Positions 1-10,436 of a stretch of 64,000 nucleotides of DNA are shown in pieces (the first letter of the stretch is position 1; the number at the start of each line of letters is the position of its first letter). Under the pieces are notes generated by a model. The model had not been told where the DNA came from and searched no databases. It saw only the letters and a program-made list of their open reading frames with translations. This DNA is from Erythroxylum novogranatense. Taxonomy: Eukaryota; Streptophyta; Magnoliopsida; Malpighiales; Erythroxylaceae. The position numbers were made by a program, and so were the translations under genes. The DNA lies in assembly GCA_029891385.1 (NCBI GenBank), contig CM057233.1:30486540-30550539 (forward strand), written 5' to 3'.

Positions 1-765
1 GTGGTGGCGGCGGTGCGTGGTTTGAGACGATCTGTTCCAGTTATGAGCATTGTGACAAGAGACACGATGGAGAGTGTTGATGGCTATCTGGAGCTGTTTG
101 AGGTGTGGCTCGATGGACCACTGGTAAGGGCGCCCAGAGACTTTGGGAGCCCGACCTACTATGGTGGAAGATCGGCGACAATACCACAGTCTGTGAGCCG
201 TGGAGGTGGCCTCGGCGGCAGAGAGTCTGCGGTGGTCGAGGGACCGAGCGATGAACAACGATCCTGAGCTAGGTCTATGTCATGACTCGGCAGGAGGTCC
301 AGGATTCCCCGGATGTTGTTGCGGGTATGCTTCTGATTTCTAGTTTTGAAGCATATGCATTGTTGGATCCTGGATCCACTCATTCTTTCATTGCACCGCA
401 TTTAGCATGTAGATCGCATGGGATGGCGAGAGGTTACATATGGGTTAGAGGTGAGTACACCTCTAGGTAGTACGACTGTATTGGGAGAGGTCTGTATAGG
501 GTTTCCGGTTCAGATCGACTGAGCAGTTCTGAGTGTTGATCTGATCATTTTGCCTCTGAGGGAGATTGACATGATATTGGGGATGGATTGGTTGACTGCA
601 CATAGGGCTATTATGGACTGTTATACCAAGGAGGTTGTATTGGAGTCTCCTAGTCAGCCCAGATCTGTGTTTCGAGGAGTTAGTCAGGCAGTGCCAGCGA
701 GGATGATTTCCTTTTTGAGTGCCCTGAGATTGATGTAGGGAGGTTATGAGGCCTATCTGGCTCAC
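1..765 (+). pseudogene. gag C-terminal end and aspartic protease remnant (element A)
   Basis: Positions 1-270 translate to a Gly/Arg/Ser-rich stretch like the linker that follows the gag zinc knuckle in Tekay elements; no knuckle is readable. From about 282 the frame changes and gives MTRQEVQDSPDVV, then LLDPGSTHSF, the D-x-G-S/T-H-S aspartic protease motif usual for this clade. The protease continues from about 550 with MILGMDWL, the conserved hydrophobic-glycine flap region. At least two frame changes and a stop near 467 interrupt it. In an intact element the protease would cleave the Gag-Pol polyprotein in the virus-like particle. Confidence 0.75.
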
Positions 766-768
766 GTA

Positions 769-2121
769 ATGGATTCCAGAGTCGAGCAGAGATTGCAGGA
801 TGTTTCCGTAGTCAAGGAATTTCCAGATGTGTTTCCCGAGGAGTTACCGGGATTGCCGCCAGAGTGGGAGACAGAGTTTGAGATTGATCTCATTCCCGGT
901 ACCGCCCCTATATCGATACCTCCGTATAGGATGGCACCGGTGGAACTGAGAAAGCTTAAGGCTCAGTTGCAGGAGCTACTGGATAAGGGGTTCATTAGAC
1001 CGAGTATTTCGCCATGGGGAGCTCCGGTACTGTTTGTGAAGAAGAAGGACGGGACGCTGAGACTGTGTATTGATTATAGGCAATTGAATCGGGTGACATT
1101 GAAGAATAAGTATCCACTGCCTAGGATTGACGATTTATTTGATCAGTTGCAGGGAGCTCAAGTGTTCACCAAATTGGATCTAAGATCAGGTTATTACCAG
1201 TTGAGGATTGCAGAGGCCGATGTTTCTAAGAGTGCTTTCAGGAGCAAGTAAGGGCATTTTGAGTTCCTAGTGATGCCGTTTGGGTTGACTAATGCCCCGG
1301 CAGCCTTCATGGCTTTGATGAATAGAGTTTTTCAGCCCTAACTGGATCGGTTTGTGATTGTATTTATTGATGATATACTGGTTTATTCAAGGAGTAGACA
1401 GGAGCACGCTGAGCATCTGAGGATTGTCCTTCAGATCATGAGAGAGAGGCAGCTGTTCGCCAAATTCACTAAGTGTAAATTCTGGCTTGATGAGATTGTA
1501 TTTCTAGGGCACGTGGTGTCTGGTGAGGGTATCCAGGTGGATCCTCACAAGATAGAGGCAGTTATGAGTTGGGAGATTCTGAGGAGTGTGCCAAAGTTAC
1601 GGAGTTTCCTAGGATTGGCCAGATATTATCGGAGGTTCGTCGAGGGGTTTTCGTTGATCTCTGTCCCTTTGACGAAACTGTTGAGGAAGAATGTGCCGTT
1701 CAGATGGTCTGAGGAGTGCGGAAGAGCTTTGAGGCTGAAACATCGATTGACGATCGCACCGGTGTTAGGCATTCCTTACATCTGGAGGCTTTGTAGTGTC
1801 TGATGATGCCTCGCATCGAGGATTGGGATGTGTATTGATGCGGCATGGGAGAGTTATAAGCGTGTCGTCGAGGCGATTGAGGTTTCACGAGGTGAATTAT
1901 CCGAGGCATGACTTAGAGTTGGTCGCAGATTGTATTTGCCTTTCAAGATCCGGAGACATTATCGTATGGGGAGACGTTCGGATCTTCCGATCATAAAGTT
2001 TGAGGTATCTGTTGAGCTAGAGAGCTCAATCGAGCAGAGGAGATGGATAGAACTCTTGAAGGACTATGGCGCACGATTGAGTATCATCGAGGAAGGCCAA
2101 TGTGGTGGCGATGCTGAGTAG
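769..2121 (+). pseudogene. Reverse transcriptase and RNase H remnant (element A)
   Basis: The N-terminal [14 protein letters not shown] and [15 protein letters not shown] blocks and the catalytic FIDDILVY box (about 1363-1386) identify a Ty3/gypsy reverse transcriptase. In-frame TAA codons lie at 1249-1251, where relatives read RYGHFEF, and at about 1339, just before the catalytic box. The thumb region ([16 protein letters not shown]) follows at about 1600. RNase H from about 1730 is badly decayed: only a [12 protein letters not shown] piece and a PRHDLEL piece are recognisable, in shifting frames. It once copied element RNA into cDNA; this copy cannot be functional. Confidence 0.9.
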
Positions 2122-2256
2122 GAGATCGTATGGTAGTGCGGCTTCGAGTTCGAGTTTCGAGGTTACTGGTGCGATTCGATTGAGAGCTCTTAATGTCTGA
2201 TAGATTTGGGTCGAGGATGGAACTCGATTGCTACTCCGATTTGAGGCCGATGTTGC

Positions 2257-3162
2257 ATGATAGGATCCGGAGAGTTAGGATCAAGATCCGGTGTTAGTGA
2301 GGCGATTGAGAGAGTCGGCCGGCGACCGATTGAGTTTGAGTTGAGAGATGGGACTTTATGGATGGGACAGAGACTGTGTGTGCTAGATGTTGATGATTTG
2401 AGACGGGAGATCCTAGAGGAGGCACATGTAGCTGCCTATGCTATGCATCTTGGTACGACCAAGATGTATAATTCACTGAGACAGCATTTCTGGTGGCCTG
2501 GTATGAAGAGGCAAGTGGCAGAGTATGTTTCCAGGTGTCTGATATGTCAGCAGGTTAAGACAGAGCATCAAGCTCCAGTGGGGAAGTTGCATTCGTTGCC
2601 CATTTCGGAGTGGAAATGGGAGCGAATTACCATGGATTTTGTGATGGGGTTGCCTAGGACACCGAGGCAGCATGATGCTATCTGGGTCATAGTGGACCGA
2701 TTGACTAAATCAGCTCACTTCTTGCCAGTGAGGGAGAGCAATACTCTCGATCAGTTGGCCCAGAAGTATGTAGCAGAGATTGTACGGTTGCATGGGGTTC
2801 CGTTGTCGATAGTCTCGGACAGGGATCCCAGGTTCACTTCGAGGTTCTGGAAGAGCCTACAGACTGCTATGGGTATTCGATTGAACTTCAGTATAGCGTT
2901 TCATCCTCAGACAGATGGGCAGAGTGAGAGGACGATTAAGACTATTGAGGATATGCTTCGAGCTTGTGTATTGGAGTTTAGAGGATCATGGGATCAGTAT
3001 TTGGCACTGATTGAGTTCGCATATAATAACCAGTATCAGAGTAGTATTGGGATGGCACCGTACGAGGCCTTGTATGGGAGGCCGTGTCGATCGCCACTGT
3101 ATTGGGATCAAGAGGGTATGAGATCGATTGAGGGTCCGAGTGATTCAGGATCTGATGGATAA
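2257..3162 (+). pseudogene. Integrase remnant (element A)
   Basis: An open stretch of about 300 codons holds the integrase HHCC zinc-binding module (H near AAYAMHLG, then CLICQQVK) and a complete-looking DDE core: Asp in ITMDFVMGL, Asp in VSDRDPRFTS, and Glu in the [15 protein letters not shown] segment. [23 protein letters not shown] is the usual downstream block. The first 40 codons, upstream of the zinc module, are degraded RNase H linker. The frame is lost after YWDQEG at about 3115, before the C-terminal domain. This is the best-preserved protein domain of element A. Confidence 0.92.
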
Positions 3163-3169
3163 GGTAGAT

Positions 3170-3690
3170 TGATCGAGTCGCATCAAGGCGGCTCAGGAAA
3201 GACAGAAGAGCTATGTGGATCAGCATCGGTGAGAGATGGAGTACAGTGTAGGAGACAGAGTGTTTCTCTGAGTGTCTCCTTAGAAAGGAGTACTGAGGTT
3301 TGGCCGTAAGGGCAAGTTGAGCCCTCGGTATATTGGTCCATATGAGATCCTTGAGAGGATAGGACCGTTGGCTTACAGATTGGCATTACCGAGTGAGATG
3401 TCCCAGATGTATGACGCATTTCATGTTAGTATGCTCCGACGGTACCGTTCAGACCTGACGCATGTGATTCTGGCTCAGGAGATTGAGATAGCCAGTGATT
3501 TGAGCTATGTCGAGGAGCCGGTACAGATTATAGGATCTCGGGACAAGCAGCTGAGGAACATGGTGATTCTATTGGTGAAAGTCCTTTGGAAGAACCACTC
3601 TTTTGAGGAAGCTACATGGGAGACTGAGGAGCATATGAGGAGTCAGACTCATTTATTCGATCGGACAGGTATTAAATTTCGAGGACGAAA
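3170..3690 (+). pseudogene. Integrase C-terminal and chromodomain-like tail (element A)
   Basis: From about 3317 a frame reads SPRYIGPYEILERIGPLAYR, then HVSMLRRYRSD and LVKVLWKNHSFEEATWE. The last block is the degenerate chromodomain typical of Tekay-type chromoviruses, thought to steer integration to heterochromatin. The preceding 150 bases are frameshifted relative to integrase. The coding sequence ends with the F-R-G-R-N-F peptide next to the polypurine tract, as in elements C and D. Confidence 0.85.
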
Positions 3691-3696
3691 TTTTTT

Positions 3697-3712
3697 ATTA
3701 GGAGGGGTGAAT
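3697..3712 (+). other. Polypurine tract (element A)
   Basis: A G-rich purine run, AGGAGGGGTGA, lies directly upstream of the TGTAACATCC start of the 3' LTR. This is where plus-strand DNA synthesis is primed in LTR retrotransposons. Confidence 0.7.
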
Positions 3713-4214
3713 TGTAACATCCTGTTACTGTCAGCAAGGACATTATGGTAATATTGGGTAAGACTGATAGGTTTCATTGCATTCACTGATTGAACATGTT
3801 ACTGGCCTCTATTCATAGAGGAACAGGTTTATTGCATATGCATTTGTTCATAGGTACATGCATTCATGATTTTCCGGCATTTTAATTGTGAGTACGAATT
3901 GATTGGATTGTGGACTGACTGAACTGACTGGATTATGATTGATTGAGAAATTAGGAGTAAGTGGGCTTGAATGACTGATTTAGAATAGTTTGAGTGTAAT
4001 TGATAATTGATAGTGGCTTATAGGAAATTTTCGAGATTTTCGGGAGAAAATGCCCGGACCGGAAATTTTGGAGTGACAGACCGATTGACTGTATAGTATT
4101 GAAAGAATTGTCCAACGGCGATGGAAAAATTTAGAGTTATACTGTTAGGAAATGAAAATGTTGAGTCATTGAAATTTAGAGATTGAAAATTGAACTGATT
4201 TGGAGACCTATGTT

Positions 4215-4223
4215 TATAAATAG
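4215..4223 (+). promoter_or_regulatory. TATA box in A LTR
   Basis: TATAAATAG matches the plant TATA consensus and lies about 500 bp into the LTR. A pyrimidine-rich stretch (CTTCTCTTCCTCCTCCC) follows within 60 bp, as in many plant 5' leaders. Transcription would start near 4245-4255. This is inferred from motif and position. Confidence 0.6.
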
Positions 4224-4630
4224 TTAGGTTTGAAACATTGGAGATTTTACCCTAAGGCTTAAGCGTTTCTTCTCTTCCTCCTCCCACGGTGTTCTTCGAT
4301 TTCTTCCATAGGTGAGGATTCTTCGATCTCTTCTTATGGTTTCCTTCTCATTGTGCTAAGCTAACTTGTTTACTGTGATTGATGAAGGTTGAGAAGGTTT
4401 GAGAGTGGTTTATCGTTGAGTTTGAAAGATTTTAGGGTTTACGGTGATTTGAGGGATTTGTGGTTTGAGGCTGTGATTGGTAAGTATTTATGGCTTTAAT
4501 GTTGTTATTAATGGTTGTTCCATGCATTTATGGCATTTATCATGGTTGATTGAGTAGTTAGGGTATTAAATGTTGAGCTTAAAGAGCATTAATGGCGGAA
4601 ATCGATCGGAGAAGACGATCGGGCCTTCGC

Positions 4631-4809
4631 ACGTTGCGACGAGTGTGCAGAGGCGTGAGGGCTTCGTCGCGACGAATAATGATTTATTCGTCGCAACGAG
4701 CTCGGTTGGACTTCGCGACGAGCGTGGATTTATTCGTCGCGACGAGCGGTCTTCACTTTGCGACGAACGAGCTTCCCACGTCGCGGCGAAGGGACGTAGG
4801 TCGCGACGA
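4631..4809. repeat. Array of eight TCGTCGCGACGA-type palindromes (A LTR)
   Basis: TCGTCGCGACGA is its own reverse complement. Exact or near copies start at 4631, 4664, 4688, 4710, 4734, 4755, 4778 and 4798, so steps are 33, 24, 22, 24, 21, 23 and 20 bp. Copies at 4664 and 4734 are exact; the others differ mainly in the left arm, with GCGACGA most conserved. The AT-rich spacers are not conserved. An array of the same type and copy number is present in the LTRs of element C. Confidence 0.85.
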
Positions 4810-5303
4810 GGGATAGAAATTCTGATTGGATTGATTTTAGTTGATTGGGCTTAATTGATGGTATAGACCTCCGATTGAGGTGATTCCTGATTCGTTACGA
4901 ACTAGGGAAAGAGGTCTTCAATTGAGGATAATTATGGAAGTTAGAATTTAATTTAAATGGTATTGATTCATCGAGAATAAGGTCAATTATGGTTCATAGT
5001 GTGACCTAAGTTTTAAATTGAGACAATTGGAGTTTTAATTGAGGTTTTCAATGGAGGTTTTGACCCAATGAATAGGGAATTGTTATAGGGAGTTTGAATT
5101 GAGGAAATTGAACTGAATTTCAGGATTGGATCAATTATTGTCGATCAATTGAGCAAAGTGTTAGAATGGGGCATAAGAGTTCAAAATTGGGTTTTAGCAC
5201 CGGAAATCGTGAACATGCATTGTACATAATTTCATCGAGACATATGCATCACTGAATTGTTTAATTGAGCATCTAGTAATGGGACTGTATTTTATTGCTA
5301 TAG

Positions 5304-5370
5304 AGGCGCCGTTGGATCGTCATTCCACGGACATTGCTGGAACTTCCAGGCAGTATCTCGGAAGTTACAG
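5304..5370 (+). other. Putative LTR mini-exon (A LTR)
   Basis: A 67-nt segment is bounded by TTGCTATAG upstream and GTGAGTAACC downstream, good 3' and 5' splice-site matches. The equivalent places in B (66 nt) and C (70 nt) have the same arrangement, and E has a weaker one (about 62 nt). Splicing is inferred; no transcript evidence is available. Confidence 0.4.
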
Positions 5371-5967
5371 GTGAGTAACCTAGTTGGTTTCTCAAATTCC
5401 TGATTGTCTAAATGCTCAATGTGATTTACTTGCCAATGTGAAATTGAATGATTACTGAAATATACATGATCGAATGGCATGCTTTTACTGTATTGGATTA
5501 GATTACTGCATGACACTGAGAAATACAATACTGGGCTTTTATAGCCATACACTGAATTACTGAATACTGCATTACATGCATAAATGCATGATCAGATAAT
5601 GGGCATGTGATCCAAGTTGCTATTATCACTGAAAAGAGCCTCGAGCTCGAACATTTGATCGACCGACCTCGAGCCCGAGGGGAGAAATCTCAGCGTGTCC
5701 CCATCGAATCTTGGTGAGCACTTGGGCACAATCTTGAATAAGCGGAAAAGAGTCTCATATGCATTGTACACATGACCTTGAATTGCGACACTTCTTGAAT
5801 TATGTGATGATATGAGAGATTGCAAATTGTTACATGCTCATCAAACTGCTGTATAATATCGTAAATTGTGATATGATCTGCAAACCGTTATAGGCTATCG
5901 CAAATTGTATATATATATTGTATCTATCTTGTCTTGCGGTCAGCATAATCTGCGTAATGCATGATTT

Positions 5968-6026
5968 GAGTGAACCATCGATGATGGTTTCTCACTGAGT
6001 TCGCAAACTCACCCAAAATTGCAATA
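5968..6026 (+). repeat. Conserved LTR block shared by A and B
   Basis: This roughly 59-bp stretch, from GAGTGAACCATC through CGCAAACTCACCC to TTGCAAT, is almost identical in the A LTR and both B LTRs (26537-26594, 34298-34354), although the surrounding LTR sequence has diverged. It contains a perfect stem-loop, AACCATC-GAT-GATGGTT (5973-5989). It ends just before a TTTTTCAG acceptor-like site at about 6036. Confidence 0.7.
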
Positions 6027-6405
6027 TATTTTTCAGGATCGATAGAGTAGACTCCTAGCTCGGAGATAGTCTTTTCTGCCGTCTTGCGTCTTTGGCAAGA
6101 GAAGCGGCGGCACATGTGTCTGTCGGTTGGGTTGGACTTTGCAGATGACTTAGGATAGGCGCATATCGTTGCCTTTTGGTTTTGTTTAGGGGGTGATAGA
6201 CTTGTCTATTATGATATTGGATGACTGTATTAAGATTATTTTGGATATTAAAATTTACTGATTTTTGATATATTATGGTTTTAATTATTGCGATGCCATG
6301 TGGACTTTTAGCGAAATTTTCTGGTAGTGCACCTTTATCGTGGGATACGTGTCGGAGCGACCTTCGGGCGTCCCGATGTGTACCCTACGGTGAGGGGGCG
6401 CTACA

Positions 6406-6950
6406 GTAGTACAAACATCTTTCAACTTTATTTTCCACAAAGTCAAAAGAGGTCACAACCTTATCAAACTTAAGGTACCATTATTTAGAAGTCTGTTTCA
6501 AACAATATATCAAATTTCTCAATTAGCAAACCTTTAAAGACTTTTTTTTATCCTGAAATCCTTTAGGTTAATCCATATAAACCTCCTCATAAAGGTCACA
6601 ATTTAGGAAACTGGTTTTAACATCCATCTGATATAACTACATATCATAATAAGCTACTATTGCCAGATTACTCTGAATGCAACCTTAAAGGATATGGGAG
6701 AGAAGGTAACATTAAAGGTAGCCCTTCTCTCTTAATGAACCCTAGGGTAACCAACTGAGCCTTAAATTGCTCAACTTTACCCTGAGCGTCCTTCTTGGTC
6801 TTGAACATTCATTTACAACTGATGGGTTTGCAATGTCAAGGCAAATCAATTAGCTCCCATACCTTGCTATGCTTCATGGATTGCATCTTGCCATTCATTG
6901 CTTCCCATTACAAATCTGCATGGGTTCTAAAAAACAGCTTATGAAAAAGT
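6406..6950 (-). pseudogene. Ty1/copia reverse transcriptase N-terminal remnant
   Basis: Read on the minus strand, this gives the copia segments KVWEL, CKPISCKWMFKTKKD and EQFKAQLV (about 6900-6740), followed by a QMDVKTAFLNG-like segment (here RWMLKPVS in a shifted frame) and LKQTSK-WYLKFDKV near 6450. It stops at 6406, where LTR A begins, before the catalytic box. Several stops and one-base shifts are present. The order after integrase (7440-8000) fits Ty1/copia rather than gypsy. Confidence 0.75.
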
Positions 6951-8519
6951 AACTAGATCTGTAACATATACAATATCATAGTCCTATTCACCCAAATAGA
7001 CTATATAATCAAATGGAATAACAGGCCGTCTCACTCTAGTGGATCTCCATAACTGCATTGATTCTTGTACCTTAGGAACCTCTGTTTATATAGGTATGAA
7101 TTCCTATTCCTATATGGGCATGGTACTAAGACCTTGATCCACTAGATCTAATTGTATGATTGGTGGATACGAAATAACTGTAGTATCCATGCTGCTATCA
7201 TTTGAAAAGTGCGAAGGGTCACCCTCATTAAAGACATCATATTTAAAAAACTTAGCTATTTGTGATTTCATAATTCTAAACTCTACTTATTTATAGTAGA
7301 ATATTTAAACTGTAGAGTAGTTAGGGTATCTAACTAAATAGCAACGAATAGAACGAGCATGCAATTTACTTTTATAAGGATTATACAAGCGTTCTCAACA
7401 GGGCAATCCTATACACGAATGTGTACAAGGCTTGGCTTCCACCATTTCCAAATCTCAAAAGGCATCTTCGGCAGTCACTTACTCAAGACTCTGTTAAGTA
7501 TATACAATGTCGTCTTGATGGCTTTAACCTAAAGAAAATCAAGAAGGGTAGTCCTGCTCTACATTGACCTCATCATATCCTTTAGGGTGCAGTTACACAT
7601 TTCAGTCACATCATTTTTCTCAGGACTACCTGGCATAGTAAACTAGGTCATTATTCCACATGATTCCATATGTCTTGCAAATGGACCCTTTTCTTATCCT
7701 AAAACCCCATGTTTTCCATAATACTCTCCTCTATGGTTAGATCTGACAATCTTGATAGATTTCCCCAATTGTTTCTCCACTTTAGTCGTAATGATCTTGA
7801 ATTTTTCAAGAACTTCAAACTTTTCTTTAAGTAAGAACACATAACCATAATGGGAATAATCATTAATAAACATTAGAAAATATCTAGAATGAGACAAAGT
7901 AGCTGTATAAGGTCCACTAATATCCATATGTATGAGATCTAATAAGCCAGATGCTCAAGTTGACCTTTTTTTCTTTATTTTGGTCAACTTACCTCTGCAA
8001 CAATCAACATATATTTCTAAACCCTCAAAATCTAAAGTTGGGAGAATGTTCTCCTTTATCAATCTTTCAACTCTCTCTTTGAAAATGTAGGGTAATCTTT
8101 TATACCACAACATGTAAGACTTTTCTTTAATCAAAAGTCTCTTTCGAGTAACCTATTCAGCAATATATGAAGAAGCATACATTTCATGAGGGGTAATCCA
8201 TATGATAAGAATGTCGTACCAGTATGTTTTGCATTAAAATATAATCGTGCAACAGAAGTATCAATGACAAAATGATAACTTTCTTTGTCTAACACTGATA
8301 CAGAGATCAGATTCTGACAAAAAGATGTTATATAAAATGTGTCCTATAATATAAGCACAAACCCTGTATCGAGGTTTAAACATACATCCCCTACATACAT
8401 TACGCTAAGTTCTTCATTGTTTCCAACCATTAATTTCTTCTCCCTTTTATTTGATTTTCTCCTAAATAGGAACTCCTGCATTGTGGAGGCAACATGATTA
8501 GATGCTCCACTATCTAGCC
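6951..8519 (-). pseudogene. Ty1/copia protease, GAG-pre-integrase and integrase remnant
   Basis: The protease motif DSGASNHV starts at the E junction (8519 downward). A GAG-pre-integrase region with CCRGK follows at about 8010, then the integrase core at 7927-7694, which begins MDISGPYTATLSHSRYF and includes FINDYSHYGYVF. The second catalytic Asp appears lost: relatives read SD-x-GGE where this copy reads SNHRGE. Stops are frequent (for example near 7945 and 8355). The stretch 6951-7440 is degraded linker between integrase and reverse transcriptase. Confidence 0.8.
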
Positions 8520-8846
8520 TGTTGGCCCCTGAATTTTTTTTATTTGATTAAGCATGATTACATTAATTTTTGAGGTCTTGATAGACTTATGTGTGTTGGA
8601 AATTAATTAACATGTTAATGTTAATGAGGTTGTGTGACATAAGAGAATAAATTGAAGTGTTAGAAGTGGTAAGTTGCATTAAGGACATTTTAGGCATGTC
8701 ACTTAAGGAGGAAAGAACATAAGCTTTTGAGTAAGGGAAAAATAGACTTTGTGCAAGCATTAGTGGTATAAAAGGCAAGATAAATGAGTTGTCTTTCATT
8801 TTAAAGAAGCAAAAACGAAAATTGAAAGGAGAGAAGAGGGAGAGAG
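8520..8846 (+). repeat. Solo LTR E, left fragment
   Basis: It begins TGTTGGCCCCTGAATTTTTTT, closely like the start of the C LTR (TGTTAGACCCCGAA), and is preceded by TAGCC (8515-8519). The same TAGCC follows the LTR end CCAACA at 19551, so LTR E spans both sides of element D. With D and its duplicated GAGAG removed, the LTR is about 3.03 kb. No internal domain or second LTR is present, so it is a solo LTR formed by LTR-LTR recombination before or after D inserted. Confidence 0.9.
8767..8775 (+). promoter_or_regulatory. TATA box in E LTR
   Basis: TATAAAAGG, a strong plant TATA match, lies about 250 bp into LTR E. A purine-rich leader follows. Element D inserted about 80 bp downstream, in what would be the first transcribed segment of E. 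Confidence 0.6.
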
Positions 8847-10416
8847 TGTTGGACCCCGTTGCCAGAGCCCAACATCGGGCATGAAAGCGCGGTACTTGAT
8901 GCGTGAGGCGAAACTTATTCATTAAACGGAGAAGAAAAAAACCCTCGGAAGCTCAAGCGACCCACAGTGAACAAACTTGGAACTTGCTTTCATTTATTTG
9001 AAACAAACACATCCATAATTCATTAATATCCAAAAGATAAGTTTTACAAAGCTTTAATAACATTTCAAACCAAATTACAACTTTTGAGTTCAAGAGTCAA
9101 AAATACAAAATACCCTTGAACCAATAAAACTTGAAATGAATCTAAAGCCTTGTCTTCCAAAAGTACGACTTGAAAATGCAAGAAACATAATAAATTGGAG
9201 TGATGCCATAACCCTTGACTTAGTCAGTCTCTTACTCGTCACCTGAATGGGGAGAGTAAAGGGGGGTGAGCTATAAAGCTCGTGGAAACACATTTATAAT
9301 ACAGAAATAAGCAAAATTATTCAAAAGTAACTCATTGCCGTAGTACTCTTTGAAATCATAGCAATTGAGCATGCGAAAGTCATTATTGCTTGTTCTTTAA
9401 ACAATTCATGGGTAGAATTCAAACATGTATGCATGAAACATGATAACAAATCATAAGCACATAAGCATAACATAATGGTCTGGGTTAGCCCGGGTTCATG
9501 ACGTATTACACATTTCTATCGAAATGGTCTTGTGTAGTCGTAGTTGGAGTCCTTGTGGAGAGCTCCGTGCCACTAGCGGGCAGGCGGGAGAAGCCTTTTC
9601 ATGGTCAACGTGCACGTGACGGTTCTTGGGACTACCACAAACCCACATAACATGCATGATTCAAAGTCTTGTAAACTTGTTGCCAAACTGGCACTTGCTT
9701 GTAAACTTGCTTTTCATGAACTTGATATCCTTGTATAAATCGTTTTGAAGAACATGATTTCATGTGCATGTATTCTTTGAAAAGAGAAACCCTTTTTGAA
9801 GCCTTTTTTCATCAATCATGAATGCAAATCATATAGAAAATATATAATCATTTCACAATAGCAAATAAGGCAACATTGATGATGCAATTTAAATCATTAA
9901 CTCTTTCTTGATTTGAACAAAACAATGAGTGACTTATTTAATCTATTATAAACATGTACCCATCTTGAATTCCTTGTTTGTTCTTGCCTAGGAATGAGTT
10001 TCCTCTTGAACCTCTTGCCTCACTTGATTTCCAGAAATTGCTTCAATCCTTTCGAAATCCTCTAGGAATGCAAAACCCTATTTCTCTTCTTCTTCCTCTC
10101 TTCCCACGACTCCCTCTTCTCCTTTTCTTTCTCTTCCCTTTCTTTGTTTCTAACTCTTTTCCTTAAGTCTAAAATGGGAGTACATGGACCAAAATGTCCC
10201 TCCATGTTAAGTCTTAATCTTCCCAACTTAAGTGAACTTCCTATAATGCCCTCATATACACTTTTATTCTTTCATTACCACTTATACCACACTAATCTCA
10301 ATTTAATCTTAATTTTCCACCTAATACTTCCAATTCCATCAAAATATGCAACAAATTATACAATCAACATAATTCATACTTAATAACATCAATAAAAGAA
10401 AATTTGGGGCCTAATA
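8847..10416 (-). repeat. 3' LTR of element D
   Basis: On the plus strand it runs TGTTGGACC...GGGGCCTAATA. The terminal TG of the minus-strand LTR has become TA here (TATTAGGCCCC against TGTTGGGCCCC in the right copy). Relative to the right LTR it has 19 extra bases near its outer end (8854-8872), the main length difference. It carries the G-box block described for E and C at about 9595-9625. Plus-strand reading frames of 60-80 codons inside it are not genes. Confidence 0.9.
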
Positions 10417-10436
10417 TTTCTCCCCCTCTTAAAAGA
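10417..10436 (-). other. Polypurine tract (element D)
   Basis: On the minus strand this reads AAGAGGGGGAGAAA directly before the 3' LTR. Element C has the same tract (AAGAGGGGGAGAAA) at the same place, supporting close kinship of C and D. Confidence 0.75.

Larger units (their letters stand above)
1..6405 (+). mobile_element. Ty3/gypsy Tekay-type chromovirus, 5' part outside window (element A)
   Basis: Plus-strand remnants run in the order protease, reverse transcriptase, RNase H, integrase, chromodomain-like tail, polypurine tract, 3' LTR. This is the Ty3/gypsy order, and the tail after integrase is characteristic of Tekay/Del chromoviruses. The 5' LTR and most of gag lie left of the window, so the left target-site duplication cannot be seen. 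The right end at 6405 abuts Ty1/copia reverse transcriptase on the opposite strand, so A inserted into the copia element. Several stops and frameshifts make it non-coding as it stands. Confidence 0.9.
3713..6405 (+). repeat. 3' LTR of element A (about 2.7 kb)
   Basis: It starts TGTAACATCC after the polypurine tract and ends GGGGCGCTACA, the same style of ends as element B (TGTAACATCC...CTACA). The right end is fixed by the abrupt change to copia sequence at 6406. It contains a TATA box, a GTAAGT donor-like site at 4480, the eight-site palindrome array at 4631-4809, a putative mini-exon at 5304-5370 and a block shared with the B LTR at 5968-6026. The 5' LTR is outside the window, so age cannot be estimated from LTR divergence. 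Confidence 0.85.

Noticed and set aside
4631..4809. Regularly spaced palindromes resembling a CRISPR array
   Set aside because: Sites are 12 bp, spacers are about 10 bp and vary in length, no cas genes exist, and the DNA is a plant retrotransposon LTR.
8594..8846. Start of LTR E at TGTTGGAAATT (8594)
   Set aside because: That start gives ATGTG against TAGCC as flanks. Starting at 8520 gives an exact TAGCC duplication and restores the copia protease frame.
9978..10383. Frames of 60-80 codons, repeated at 16395-16809
   Set aside because: They lie antisense within the two LTRs of element D and exist twice only because LTRs are duplicated.
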